Positions 1-8,767 of a stretch of 40,300 nt of DNA are shown here, in pieces. Position 1 is the stretch's first letter; each line of letters opens with the position of its first letter. The translations under genes were made by a program, and so were the position numbers. Location of the stretch: the NCBI GenBank assembly GCA_001464155.1, contig LNEN01000270.1, positions 1 through 40,300 of the forward strand, written 5' to 3'. Origin of the DNA: Cytophagales bacterium Ga0077538. GTDB lineage: Bacteria; Bacteroidota; Bacteroidia; Cytophagales; Cyclobacteriaceae. A model generated the notes under the pieces. The model searched no databases. It was given only the letters and a program-made list of their open reading frames with translations, and was not told the origin of the DNA.

Positions 1-857
1 TACTCCGCACCGATTTCTTCTCCGGCTATCACCGCTGTCTCGCTTGATAAAGTCTCTCGTTTCTTACCAATAGTTGAGATTAATATCACTATTCCCGCCA
101 AAATAAATGGAATGCTTAATAGTTGCCCCATGTTTAACATCATTCCTTCCTCAAATTCTACTTGGTCAATCTTGAAGAATTCGTCCACAAACCTGAGACT
201 AAAAAGAACTATCAAAGACCAGCTAAAAAGAAGTCCATTTCTCATTCTGTCTTTTAGTCTATACCAAACTACAAACAAGACTATAAACCAAATAAAGTAG
301 TGTGTCGCTTCGTACAATTGAGCTGGGTGTCTTGGTATATAGTCTTTACTCGCAAAAATAAATGCCCATGGAACATCTGTCGGTAAGCCAATCATTTCTG
401 AATTCATAAGATTGCCTAATCTTATCATGCAAAAGGTGAATGATGCCACAATCGATATTCTATCAAGCGCCCACAAGTAATTTACTTTTGTCTTTCGGGC
501 AAATAAGTATATAGCTGTCAGAATACCAATTACCCCACCGTGACTTGCAAGTCCGCCTTCCCATATCATGATTATCTTGTGAGGGTTCTGAAAATAATGT
601 ACTGGGTCATAAAACAGTACGTGTCCTAAACGAGCCCCCACAATCGTTGCGATCACTGCATAAATTGTCAAGGTGTCTACATCTGAAACTGGTCGTCCCT
701 CCTTTTTATAAATGAAATACATTATCCGTTGACTAATCAGGAACGCGGCAGCGAAAAGCAGTCCATACCACCTAACCGGATGATTGAGAATTGGAATGGT
801 AAATATTTCTGGGTTTATGTCCCATGTTATATAAGTAAATATGTATAGCAAACTCAT
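1..857 (-). CDS. lgt: Prolipoprotein diacylglyceryl transferase (partial, 3' end off the window)
   Basis: Translating the minus strand from an ATG at 857 gives 285 codons open to the left edge, so the gene is C-terminally truncated by the window. Lgt transfers diacylglycerol from phosphatidylglycerol to the lipobox cysteine of prolipoproteins in the inner membrane. Recognisable family motifs are GARLGHVLFYDP (about residues 74-85), WEGGLASHGG (99-108), the signature RLGNLMNSE (146-154), RHPAQLYEA (176-184) and RFVDEFFK (222-229), interleaved with about seven hydrophobic segments. The sequence after residue 265 is hydrophilic and may be close to the natural end. A purine-rich stretch (AGGATAGGA) precedes the ATG. 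The segment looks more AT-rich than the genes that follow. The broken VWA gene ends 68 nt upstream in the same orientation. Identification is firm from motifs; the exact C-terminus is not visible. Confidence 0.93.
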   Translation of the reverse strand, partial: MSLLYIFTYITWDINPEIFTIPILNHPVRWYGLLFAAAFLISQRIMYFIYKKEGRPVSDVDTLTIYAVIATIVGARLGHVLFYDPVHYFQNPHKIIMIWEGGLASHGGVIGILTAIYLFARKTKVNYLWALDRISIVASFTFCMIRLGNLMNSEMIGLPTDVPWAFIFASKDYIPRHPAQLYEATHYFIWFIVLFVVWYRLKDRMRNGLLFSWSLIVLFSLRFVDEFFKIDQVEFEEGMMLNMGQLLSIPFILAGIVILISTIGKKRETLSSETAVIAGEEIGAE

Positions 858-925
858 TCCTATCCTTTTATACTTTAACCGTTAGTCTCAGTTGTCGTTG
901 AGTCAGCGCTACAACATGTGGAATG

Positions 926-2971
926 TCAATACCCACCCCAATACTTTCTCACAAACCATTAAGTACCCACCAATAGCAACAGCAAAAAGAATATCCACTT
1001 CAGATTGATAAGTGAATTGAGCTTTTCTTCGCTGTTAATGCTGGCAACGGCTTCCTTCTGTACTAATTGATTTTGAAGATTGCCCCAGTCTTCCATTTTA
1101 TAAAATGCACCTCCCGTTTGTGATGCCAGCTTTCGGAGCAAATTGAAATCGGCTGTCAGGTTTTGTAATTCAAGTTGTTGCTTCACCACCAAAAATTCAC
1201 CACGTACTTCTTCACGCTCCTGCAAAGTTGTACTAGCCTTGTATCGATAAACGCCTTCCGGCAGCGCGCCAATGGTATAACGAGTATTACCCGCACTCGT
1301 GGTGTAGCTATAGCTGGTACGCTTTCCTGCTTCATCGGTCAGTTCAATCTCGATAGTGTTTCCATAGACTGATTCGAAAATTTCATTGTACACTTGCGTC
1401 TCCATTTGCACTTGTTCCGTATCCGAAAATTCCTGTCGCACCGGATAACATCTGAACTTCCGTCTGTCATCGGTGGTAGCTAGGTATTGCAAAAGCTTGG
1501 TAAACACCTCATCGAAGGCCTCTGTGTTTTCGGTTCTGGCGTATTCGTGCAAACGCCATCTCCACAATCCTTCTCCCTGCATCACCGCTATCTTTCTCTC
1601 TTCTTCATTGTCTACATAGAGCAAGGGCTTATCGGTTACGACACTTCCCACTTTCTGAAAAAGCAAAGGTGTAGCTGAAGGACTCACAGCCATTTTCGCA
1701 AAAGGAACAGAGGCAGGTGGAAAGGTGTTGAAGGTTGTTGCCACTTCTTCTTATAGCGAAAAGACGCCAAAGCTATTGTTCACCGAAGGAGTAACATCAT
1801 CGTATTGCCTGGGGAGTGCTTCTGACGATACAATGTTGCTCCGCTTTAACTCTGCCCAATCACTTTGTTCACCTAAAATAAAAAAGAGAGAAGCCTTTGT
1901 CTTCATCAACTGCTGAAAAAGTACTCTGTTTCTTCCCCTCGCATCGGGCGTTTGAAATAAGAGGATCACATCCGCCTCTTGCTGTAGCTTGGTTATGTCC
2001 GCTTCCATTACGCCAGGAATGTATAAAGTGAAATCGTAATTAGCATTTTTATCGATCACTGCACGCAGTGCCTTTATATCCGGATGCGGAGCGGAAGCCA
2101 CTGCTAAAATCTTCTTCTTTCCCGCTACCACTTCTACAAAAACAGTGGCTCTGTTGTTGCTGGTATTCCACTCAGAGGATTGTGGTGAAATAATTGCCTC
2201 ATAACGTTGAATGCCTTGTTCAGTAGCCACTGGCTGAAAATCCACTTGTGTGAAGCTTTCATTTTTAACCAACACCTTTTTACTCTCCACTTCTTTGCCT
2301 TTGTGAAGAAGCTTTACTTGCACTTCCTTTTTTTCAAAACCAGTTGCTTGAAATGATAGTAATAAAGGGAAGCGATTCCCCTCGTAGGCAATTTTATTCG
2401 CGACTATATTTTTGATAGAAATATCTGTTCGCTCTACCGTATCACCCACACCCACTGTAAAAACCGGAAAATTAAATGTTGAGTACAAGGGAGAAAGTCC
2501 TTCATTATAGATCCCATCACTGATGAGCACGGTGCTTGCCACCTTCCTGTTTTCGTAATCAGCAGCTATTGCCTTCAATGTTTTGGTAAAATCTGAGCCC
2601 CCCTTTGAATTGACGAGTCCTCTTACCTCCACTTCATACTCTTTCTCTTCCAGGGTTTTCTGTAACTGTCGCACCGATGCAGCGATGGCATTAACACGAA
2701 CAGAGTCCATGACTTCTTTCATTGATCCACTATCGTCTTGTATCAGTACAATTACCGGCTTATCAAAAAAATTATCGATTTGTTTAATGATAGGACCTAA
2801 GAGAAGCAGCGTGAGTAAAAAGAGCAGAACGAAACGAAATGCCAGCAGCAGGCGATTTATGTTTTTACTCCAGGGATTTTTGCTTTTATATAGCAACAAC
2901 GCCACAGCTCCACTGAAGGCGATGCAGAGGAAGAGATAAAGCGGTGATGACTCAAAAATAATTCTACTCAT
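926..2971 (-). pseudogene. VWA-domain membrane protein gene interrupted by two in-frame TAA codons
   Basis: An ATG at 2971 opens a 406-codon frame that stops at TAA 1751-1753. The same frame resumes immediately (GAA GAA GTG...) and runs 263 more codons to a second TAA at 959-961. It then continues for ten codons (WFVRKYWGGY) to a TGA at 926-928. Read through, the product is about 681 residues: two N-terminal membrane helices (about 9-27 and 39-61), a von Willebrand A domain with a MIDAS-like DDSGSM motif (about 79-84), a beta-rich periplasmic part, and a C-terminal helix (KWIFFLLLLLVG) followed by a short basic tail. This is the organisation I know from Bacteroidetes VWA membrane proteins of about 690 residues, in which both breakpoints would be internal. 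No frameshift is needed, so the lesions are two nonsense substitutions. The gene could be a recent pseudogene, make a truncated VWA protein, or be read through. Fragment ORFs are 1751-2971 and 959-1744. Confidence 0.75.
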
Positions 2972-3044
2972 TTAAAAAATTCAAGATTCAACAGTATGAC
3001 TATCCGTTTCATGCCTTAAGAAGATCAATATAAAATCAAAAAAA

Positions 3045-3115
3045 TGTCATCCTGAATTCATTTCGGGATCTATAGAAAAGTGATCGTAAGATGCCGAAAC
3101 AAGTTCGGCATGACA
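3045..3115. repeat. 71-nt double-hairpin (REP/BIME-like) element, copy 1
   Basis: The element starts TGTCAT and ends ATGACA and contains two short hairpins in inverted order: stem ATCCTGAA/TTCGGGAT (one G-U pair) and stem ATGCCGAA/TTCGGCAT, separated by about 20 nt. Its reverse complement matches the segment at 26589-26659 over all 71 nt without gaps, with 8 substitutions by my count. It lies in the 230-nt space between rarA and the VWA gene. No coding function is visible. Confidence 0.85.
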
Positions 3116-3201
3116 ATCGTGCAATATTGAAAATCGACCTTAGGATAAAAAGCGAATACTCAGACTCAACATTGCAGCTATCTAATAAATGCAGCTGTGT
3201 G

Positions 3202-4473
3202 CTAATACCCATACTTTTCTTTCCACAAGGTGCGCAAGTGTTTTCTCATTTCCTCTTCCCGGGCATTTTTCCCTGGCTCATAAAATTTCATACCCTTCAG
3301 TTCATCGGGTAAAAACTCCATGTTCACAAAATTGTTTTCAAAACCATGTGCGTATTGATAGTCCTTTCCATAGCCGAGATTCTTCATCAATTTGGTTGGT
3401 GCGTTGCGAACAGATAACGGCACAGGCAGGTCACCCGTTTCGTTTACTTTTTGCAAGGCGCTTTCAATTGCCATGTAACTGGCATTACTCTTAGGAGAAC
3501 TCGCTAGGTATACCGCACACTGGGCGAGTATGATGCGCGCTTCCGGATATCCGATTACATTCACCGCCTGAAAAGCATTGGTCGCCATTATTAATGCCGT
3601 GGGGTTTGCATTCCCGATATCTTCGGAGGCCAGGATCACCATTCTCCGCGCAATAAAGCTTACGTCTTCTCCCCCTTCTACCATGCGCGCTAAGTAATAA
3701 ATAGCCGCATTGGGATCGCTTCCACGAATGGACTTAATGAAGGCAGATATAATATCGTAATGCTGCTCTCCGCTCTTATCATAGATCGCAATTTTCTTTT
3801 GCGCTACACTCATGACAAGTTCATCAGTAATGGTCACTTTTTCTGCCGACTCAGATTCTATTACTAGCTCCAGTAAGTTAAGTACCTTGCGTGCATCACC
3901 ACCAGAGAGTTGAAAGAGGGCTGCGTGTTCATTGATTTCCACTTTCTTTTTCTTCAACACGTCATCCTTCGCTAACGCATGTTGCACCAATTCCAACAAG
4001 TCTTTCTCTTCCAGCGCCTTTAATACGTACACCTGACATCTCGATAATAAGGCGGCATTTACTTCAAAGGAAGGATTTTCAGTAGTAGCTCCGATTAGGG
4101 TGATGATTCCTTTTTCAACGGCATTCAGCAACGCATCTTGCTGTCCTTTGTTAAATCGGTGAATTTCATCAATAAATAGAATGGAGCGAGGAGAGGCTTT
4201 CGCTTTCTCAATTACCTCTCGGATGTCCTTTACCCCTGCACTAATGGCGCTGAGTATATAAAAGGGTTTCTTTGCTTCATTGGCAATGATGTTGGCCAGG
4301 GTTGTTTTACCCACACCGGGCGGCCCCCAAAAAATCATGGAGGGAATCACGCCAGATTTCAACACCATACGCAACATTCCTTTCTCCCCCACCAAGTGTT
4401 GTTGCCCCACCACTTCTCCTAAAGTAGTAGGTCGTAAACGTTCGGCTAAGGGTGCAGAAGAGGAGAGTAACAT
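3202..4473 (-). CDS. rarA: Replication-associated recombination protein A (AAA+ ATPase)
   Basis: The 423-residue product is full length for the RarA/MgsA/WRNIP1 clamp-loader-like AAA+ family, which acts at stalled replication forks and binds SSB and DNA ends. Visible motifs are the N-terminal [21 protein letters not shown] (about 9-29), Walker [10 protein letters not shown] (50-58), Walker B FIDEIHRF (100-107), sensor 1 GATTEN and the arginine-finger region LLSRC. The C-terminal half holds the helical oligomerisation domain with [13 protein letters not shown] and EDIGNANP, typical of the family. The ATG at 4473 overlaps the TAA of the upstream DUF3667 gene by one base (TAATG), implying translational coupling. 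The neighbour has no evident DNA-repair role, so the pairing looks like operon packing and not a functional partnership. Identification is very secure. Confidence 0.96.
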   Translation of the reverse strand: MLLSSSAPLAERLRPTTLGEVVGQQHLVGEKGMLRMVLKSGVIPSMIFWGPPGVGKTTLANIIANEAKKPFYILSAISAGVKDIREVIEKAKASPRSILFIDEIHRFNKGQQDALLNAVEKGIITLIGATTENPSFEVNAALLSRCQVYVLKALEEKDLLELVQHALAKDDVLKKKKVEINEHAALFQLSGGDARKVLNLLELVIESESAEKVTITDELVMSVAQKKIAIYDKSGEQHYDIISAFIKSIRGSDPNAAIYYLARMVEGGEDVSFIARRMVILASEDIGNANPTALIMATNAFQAVNVIGYPEARIILAQCAVYLASSPKSNASYMAIESALQKVNETGDLPVPLSVRNAPTKLMKNLGYGKDYQYAHGFENNFVNMEFLPDELKGMKFYEPGKNAREEEMRKHLRTLWKEKYGY

Positions 4474-5507
4474 TATAGATTAGAAAAGGCTATTAAAAAT
4501 ATTATTACAAAACCAAACAAAGCACAGAAGAAGAACATAGTTAGGAGCAAGGAATACTTTGTGACTGTTTTAGCTCTGCGCTGCTTGTATACATTTCTCA
4601 TCGCTTTATACAGGTAGATAAAAATCCACGCATACAAAAAGTATTGCAACCAGATTAGCCATGACACCTGGTTTACCAGTATTATCAACGATCCTGCCAG
4701 GTAAATAAAGTCATAATAAATAACAGTAAACACTAAGTGTTCTGAGTAGAAGTAATCCCTTCGCACATACAACAGTTTAAGTAGCAGTGCGAAAATTGGC
4801 ATGAGGAAGAAAAGCATTCGAGGAATATTTCCGACAGCATCATCTATAAACTGTTTGGTCATTTCTTTTTCCTTGTCTTTACCCCGCGCCTCTATCTCTC
4901 TGCCCTTTCTTTCAAAGTACCTAACTATAAAATTATCGCGTTCTGATTCCGGCAATGCATTTTGAATGGAATTATTAGTACCTTCACTTACCGGCTTGTA
5001 GTTAAACTTTAAATCTTTATTCTTTATACCAGTGCCTGTTTCGGCTATCATGATGGAGTCAACACCGGCCATGATCGAATCTGCTTTTACACTGTCCTTC
5101 GGATTAAAATCCTCATCGTTGTTTAAGCCTAAATCATCGGTAGAGGCAAAAATGGACATCAGCAAAAAGAAAATAAAACTCAAAAACACATACATGCGTG
5201 CCGGATGATAAAAGCTTTCGCGTTTACCGGCATTGTATTCGGCCACAATTTTTCCGGGGCGGAATAAGAGGTATTGAAAGGTTTTGAAAAATTTCGATTC
5301 GAAGCTGTAAAAGGAGCTGATGAAATTGATCAGCAAATCACCGAGATCCTGGCGGGCAGGCAAGTCGCGCTGACCACAATGGCTACAATACTTATCGGTA
5401 AGTGGTGTGCTGCAATTCAGGCAAGTTTTATTGCCACCATCCTTTCCTGCTTGTTCGGCATCCACAATACCTTCAGCAAGTGGCAAAGACTTTCCTAATT
5501 CTTCCAT
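4473..5507 (-). CDS. DUF3667 zinc-ribbon membrane protein
   Basis: The 344-residue protein starts with a hydrophilic tail, then a zinc-ribbon pattern CxxC-x8-CxxC (C29, C32, C41, C44; core YCSHCGQR). A conserved stretch follows (SFYSFESKFFKTFQYLLFRPGK, split here only for naming) leading into a membrane part. Hydrophobic helices lie at about 106-120, 233-248, 262-280, 284-302 and 320-340, with a charged extracytoplasmic or cytoplasmic insert at 124-220. This combination is the DUF3667 family, common in Bacteroidota and without an assigned biochemical role that I know. It is the first gene of a likely two-gene operon with rarA (stop/start overlap TAATG). A possible promoter lies just upstream, divergent from the gene at 5580. 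Family assignment is good; function is unknown. Confidence 0.85.
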   Translation of the reverse strand: MEELGKSLPLAEGIVDAEQAGKDGGNKTCLNCSTPLTDKYCSHCGQRDLPARQDLGDLLINFISSFYSFESKFFKTFQYLLFRPGKIVAEYNAGKRESFYHPARMYVFLSFIFFLLMSIFASTDDLGLNNDEDFNPKDSVKADSIMAGVDSIMIAETGTGIKNKDLKFNYKPVSEGTNNSIQNALPESERDNFIVRYFERKGREIEARGKDKEKEMTKQFIDDAVGNIPRMLFFLMPIFALLLKLLYVRRDYFYSEHLVFTVIYYDFIYLAGSLIILVNQVSWLIWLQYFLYAWIFIYLYKAMRNVYKQRRAKTVTKYSLLLTMFFFCALFGFVIIFLIAFSNL

Positions 5508-5523
5508 GGGGGTTCTCTAAGCT

Positions 5524-5554
5524 TAAAGATAGAACGAAACTGGTAAATTGCAGA
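5524..5554 (-). promoter_or_regulatory. Candidate Bacteroidetes-type promoter for DUF3667-rarA
   Basis: On the minus strand a TCTG is followed after 19 nt by TATCTTTA, resembling the Bacteroidetes sigma-A pattern TTTG-N19-TAnnTTTG (3 of 4 and 5 of 6 matches). It ends about 16 nt before the ATG of the DUF3667 gene. Such patterns occur by chance, so this is only a suggestion. Confidence 0.3.
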
Positions 5555-5579
5555 AGCCGCCACTAAAAAGCAAACAACC

Positions 5580-6416
5580 ATGCCGCCAGAAATTCCTATT
5601 CGGGTTAACCACTTGTTTCATTCACTGGATGCCAAGCTTCTTGAACTGCTGAAATCCCTTAGCGAAGAAGAATGGCAAGCACAAACTGTTGCGAAACGAT
5701 GGAAAGTAAAGGATGTTGTGGCCCATCTGCTGGACGGCAACCTCCGCACCTTATCGATTCAGCGCGATGGATATGTTGGAGAAAAACCAGAAAACATAAA
5801 CTCTTATCGGGATTTAGTCGGCTGGCTAAATCAACTCAATGCCGATTGGGTGCAGGCCAGCAAACGACTTAGTCCAAACGTACTGACAATGCTTCACGAG
5901 CTCACCGGAAAATCAGTGAGTGACTACTATTGCTCCCTTGATTTACAAGCAAAAGCGATTTTCTCAGTAGCCTGGGCAGGTGAAGAAGAATCTCACAACT
6001 GGTTTCATCTTTCACGCGAATACATGGAGAAGTGGCTGCATCAACAACAAATACGCGATGCGGTGAACAAGCCCGGAATTCTGACGCCTGAATACTTCTT
6101 GCCTTTTCTAGAAAGCTCCTTTCGCGCTTTGCCCTTTACCTTTAGAGATGTGGAAGCAAAAGAAGGAACTTGTTTGCGCATCAGCATCCCCCTCTCTCAA
6201 GAAGAGTCATGGTTTTTAACTCGCGAAAAAAGTAACTGGTCTGTATCGCGCAAAGTCCCAGCTAAAATAGATGCTACGCTTCATATCGATGCCAATGCAG
6301 CCTGGAAACTTTTTTCAAAAAGCTGGAGAGCGGAAGATGCAAAACCCTTTACTAAGGTAAGTGGTGATGCCGTGCTGGCTGAAAAAGCTTTGAGTCTAGT
6401 TTCCTTTATGGCGTAA
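5580..6416 (+). CDS. Maleylpyruvate isomerase-like (MDMPI/DinB-fold) metal-dependent protein
   Basis: The 278-residue product has an N-terminal four-helix DinB-like domain of the mycothiol-dependent maleylpyruvate isomerase family. The helix WKVKDVVAHLLDGN carries H49. The motif EKWLHQQQIRDA carries E150 and H154; the H...ExxxH pattern matches the family's metal ligands. The C-terminal third (from about 185, including AAWKLFSKSW) resembles the MDMPI C-terminal/SCP2-like lobe. Bacteroidota are not known to make mycothiol, so the true cofactor or substrate is open: other DinB-fold proteins act as thiol transferases. The gene stands alone on the plus strand, divergent from DUF3667-rarA, and is closed by the hairpin at 6421. 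The fold assignment is good; the reaction is not established. Confidence 0.75.
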   Translation: MPPEIPIRVNHLFHSLDAKLLELLKSLSEEEWQAQTVAKRWKVKDVVAHLLDGNLRTLSIQRDGYVGEKPENINSYRDLVGWLNQLNADWVQASKRLSPNVLTMLHELTGKSVSDYYCSLDLQAKAIFSVAWAGEEESHNWFHLSREYMEKWLHQQQIRDAVNKPGILTPEYFLPFLESSFRALPFTFRDVEAKEGTCLRISIPLSQEESWFLTREKSNWSVSRKVPAKIDATLHIDANAAWKLFSKSWRAEDAKPFTKVSGDAVLAEKALSLVSFMA

Positions 6417-6420
6417 ATAA

Positions 6421-6446
6421 CAAAAGGCCCTTGCGGGCCCTTTGTT
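6421..6446 (+). terminator. Intrinsic terminator between convergent genes
   Basis: A GC-rich stem (AGGCCC, loop TTGC, GGGCCCT) flanked by A-rich and T-rich arms lies 5 nt after the plus-strand stop at 6416 and 23 nt from the end of the minus-strand permease. It could serve both directions. Confidence 0.75.
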
Positions 6447-6468
6447 TACTTCATGAAGTGGATAACTT

Positions 6469-7923
6469 CTATCCCTTATTTTCTTTTCTCAGAATACTGT
6501 TCTTCTTGCTATATAAGAAGTAAATAAACAGACCTGCAATCATCCAGATAAAAGCTGAGATGAGTGTATCTTTTCCTAAGGAAACGATCATACCCGTACA
6601 AACCAAAATTCCTAAAATAGGTACGAGCGGAACTAAAGGTGTTTTGAAAGGTCTCACCGCAGTAGGATTCTTCACACGCAATACCCAAATACCCACGCAC
6701 ACTAATACGAAAGCGAAGAGCGTTCCAAAACTTGTTAAATCTCCAGCGACACTACCCGGAACAAAGCCAGCGAACAAGCCAACAAAAATCAACAGGATGG
6801 CATTAGACTTAAATGGTGTACGGAATTTAGGATGTAGTTCAGAAAATACTTTTGGTACCAATCCATCTTTTGACATAGAGTAGAACACGCGAGACTGTCC
6901 CATCAACATCACCAGAATTACAGAAGAGAAACCAGCCAAAATAGCAACGGTAATAAGGGTTCCCAACCACTCATATCCAGGCATGTAGGTTTTAATAGCG
7001 AAGGCTACAGAAGCTTCCTTACCGGCAGTTTTAAAATCTTCCCAGTTCGCCACACCTGTTAATACGTGTGAGAACAACACATATAAAATTGTACAAATCA
7101 AAAGCGATCCTAAAATACCAATCGGCATATCGCGCTTCGGATTTTTCGCTTCCTGAGCAGCCGTGGACACCGCATCAAAACCAATGAAGGCAAAGAACAC
7201 AATACCGGCACCGCCTAATACACCACCCCATCCAAAGGTATTCCAAGAAGAATGTTCAGGAGCAGATTCAGGAATAAGGAAAGGCGTATAGTTCGCTTCG
7301 TTGATGAAGCCCCAACCAATCACAATAAAAATAAGTACGATGGCAACTTTCACAAAAACGATCACTGCGTTTAAGGAAGCCGATTCTTTTGTACCCTTAA
7401 TAAGCACTAAGGTCAATATCACAAGAATTACTAAGGCGGGGAAATTTACAATACCGCTTACACCAGCCGCAGAGGTTTCGAATGGTGAGTGACACCATTC
7501 AAACGGTATGGCCCCCCCGAGGAGATTGTTAAGGTACTCACTCCAAGCAATCGATACGGTTGCGGATGCCAAAGCATATTCCAATACTAAAGCCCATCCG
7601 ATAATCCAGGCTAAAAATTCACCCATGGTCACATAGGCATACGCATAAGCGCTACCGGCAATTGGAATCATGGATGCAAACTCTGCATAACACAGACCTG
7701 CAAAGGCACAACCAATAGCGGCAACAATAAAAGAGACAATTACCGCTGGACCTGCAGCAGAAGCGGCAGCATCCGCAGTACGCACAAACAACCCGGCACC
7801 AATAATGGCCCCTACGCCCAAGGCAATCAGGTTTCCTGCTCCCAGGGTACGTTTCAGTCCGGAGGATGAATCTCCGCCCTGCTCCATCAGCTGTGCTAAA
7901 GGCTTTTTGATAAACAAACTCAT
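6469..7923 (-). CDS. APC-superfamily amino acid permease
   Basis: The 484-residue protein is almost entirely hydrophobic with about 12 predicted membrane helices. It opens with the cationic amino acid transporter-type beginning LKRTLGAGNLIALGVGAIIG (about 24-43), where the GxGxIIGxG loop of TM1 binds the substrate amino group and carboxylate. Other family hallmarks are CYAEFASMIPIAGSAYAYAY (TM3), FFAFIGFDAVSTAAQEAKNP (about residue 240-260) and SRVFYSMSKDGLVP. These features place it in the APC family close to the CAT/YfnA-type transporters, which import amino acids by proton or cation coupling; the substrate cannot be read from sequence. Start chosen at the ATG at 7923. It is followed downstream by the terminator at 6421 and preceded by lspA, 98 nt away on the same strand. 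Confidence 0.88.
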   Translation of the reverse strand: MSLFIKKPLAQLMEQGGDSSSGLKRTLGAGNLIALGVGAIIGAGLFVRTADAAASAAGPAVIVSFIVAAIGCAFAGLCYAEFASMIPIAGSAYAYAYVTMGEFLAWIIGWALVLEYALASATVSIAWSEYLNNLLGGAIPFEWCHSPFETSAAGVSGIVNFPALVILVILTLVLIKGTKESASLNAVIVFVKVAIVLIFIVIGWGFINEANYTPFLIPESAPEHSSWNTFGWGGVLGGAGIVFFAFIGFDAVSTAAQEAKNPKRDMPIGILGSLLICTILYVLFSHVLTGVANWEDFKTAGKEASVAFAIKTYMPGYEWLGTLITVAILAGFSSVILVMLMGQSRVFYSMSKDGLVPKVFSELHPKFRTPFKSNAILLIFVGLFAGFVPGSVAGDLTSFGTLFAFVLVCVGIWVLRVKNPTAVRPFKTPLVPLVPILGILVCTGMIVSLGKDTLISAFIWMIAGLFIYFLYSKKNSILRKENKG

Positions 7924-8021
7924 TCGTATAAAAAGGTTAGGTGGACAAATTTTCTAAGCCCAAAACTAAGAAGAATAATGGATTAGCCTACCAAGTGATA
8001 GGAACCCCAAAGAAGATTTGT

Positions 8022-8705
8022 TTAAGCGGTCTTTTCGGAATTGTCTGTTTCCGTTGGCTGAGTTTGGATGGTGACCTCTGTTTGTTGCTCCACAACAAGC
8101 TCTACAGTCTCTGTCCCCTCTTCATGCTCCTTGAAAAAGCGCTTTTGCATGACCAGGATGATCAATACTCCAATAAAAATGGAGGAGTCGGCAATGTTAA
8201 ATACCGGACTAAAAAACAAAAAGTACTGTCCCCCAAAAAACGGTACCCATTGAGGCCACACAAAATCAAACAAGGGGAAGAAGAGCATGTCAATTACCTG
8301 ACCGTGAAACCAAGGCGTTGACGAACCCATAGGCGCATTGTTGAGCAGTACGCCATAAAAAGTACTGTCAATTACATTACCGATAGCACCACCCAGAATT
8401 AAGGACATGCAAATGAGAAAGCCGCGATGAGCTCCCTGCTTGGCCATTCGAATTAAATAATAGGCAATACCAACCATGGCGAAGATTCGGAAAATGGTAA
8501 GCGCCAATTTGCCAAACTCATTGTTCCACTTTAAACCAAAAGCCATACCGGGGTTTAACAAGTAGTGAAGCTTGAACCCATACTGTTCGTTGCCGATTAC
8601 CGTAAACTCTTCATGCAAATACATGTACTCATGCACTAGTAGTTTTGAAGCCTGGTCTATGCAGATGATGGCAAGGGCTATTAAAAAATATTTGTAGATC
8701 TTCAT
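8022..8705 (-). CDS. lspA: Lipoprotein signal peptidase (signal peptidase II)
   Basis: LspA is the inner-membrane aspartyl protease that cleaves the signal peptide of lipid-modified prolipoproteins after Lgt. The two catalytic aspartates are visible in GGAIGNVIDSTFYG (D113) and FNIADSSIFIG (D173). Four hydrophobic helices are predicted, and the N-terminal NPGMAFGL motif is present. At 227 residues it is longer than the E. coli enzyme (164): the extra length is in the loop between the catalytic motifs (about 121-165) and in a charged C-terminal tail (about 190-227), which I associate with Bacteroidota homologues. It follows ileS with 59 nt between stop and start, all of it occupied by a heptameric repeat and palindrome. 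ileS-lspA linkage is widespread in bacteria. The lgt gene lies 7 kb away in this window. Confidence 0.95.
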   Translation of the reverse strand: MKIYKYFLIALAIICIDQASKLLVHEYMYLHEEFTVIGNEQYGFKLHYLLNPGMAFGLKWNNEFGKLALTIFRIFAMVGIAYYLIRMAKQGAHRGFLICMSLILGGAIGNVIDSTFYGVLLNNAPMGSSTPWFHGQVIDMLFFPLFDFVWPQWVPFFGGQYFLFFSPVFNIADSSIFIGVLIILVMQKRFFKEHEEGTETVELVVEQQTEVTIQTQPTETDNSEKTA

Positions 8706-8710
8706 TATCC

Positions 8711-8767
8711 GTTACTCGTTATTAGTTAATGGTTAACAGTTACTAGTAACTGTTAACCATTAACTTA
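8711..8767. repeat. Period-7 GTTANNN repeat folding into a 42-nt perfect palindrome between ileS and lspA
   Basis: On the minus strand the ileS TAA is followed directly by heptamers beginning GTTA (GTTAATG, GTTAACA, and so on), which then continue as their inverse. Positions 8724-8765 form a perfect palindrome without a loop (two 21-nt arms meeting at 8744/8745), and the palindrome includes the first base-paired part of the ileS stop codon. The repeat fills the whole gap up to the lspA start region. It could act as an attenuator or mRNA-stability hairpin between the two genes. There is no U-tract, so a plain terminator is unlikely. Confidence 0.85.

Noticed and set aside
112-300. Small plus-strand open frame at the left edge
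   Set aside because: It lies antisense to the clearly recognisable lgt frame and has no family features.
959-1744. Reading the downstream VWA fragment as an independent gene starting with GTG
   Set aside because: It is in the same frame as the upstream part with only two codons in between, and it has no N-terminal signal of its own; one interrupted gene explains the data better.
926-2971. TAA reassigned to a sense codon
   Set aside because: TAA ends ileS, the RND gene, the LuxR regulator and others at expected positions, so reassignment in this genome is not plausible.
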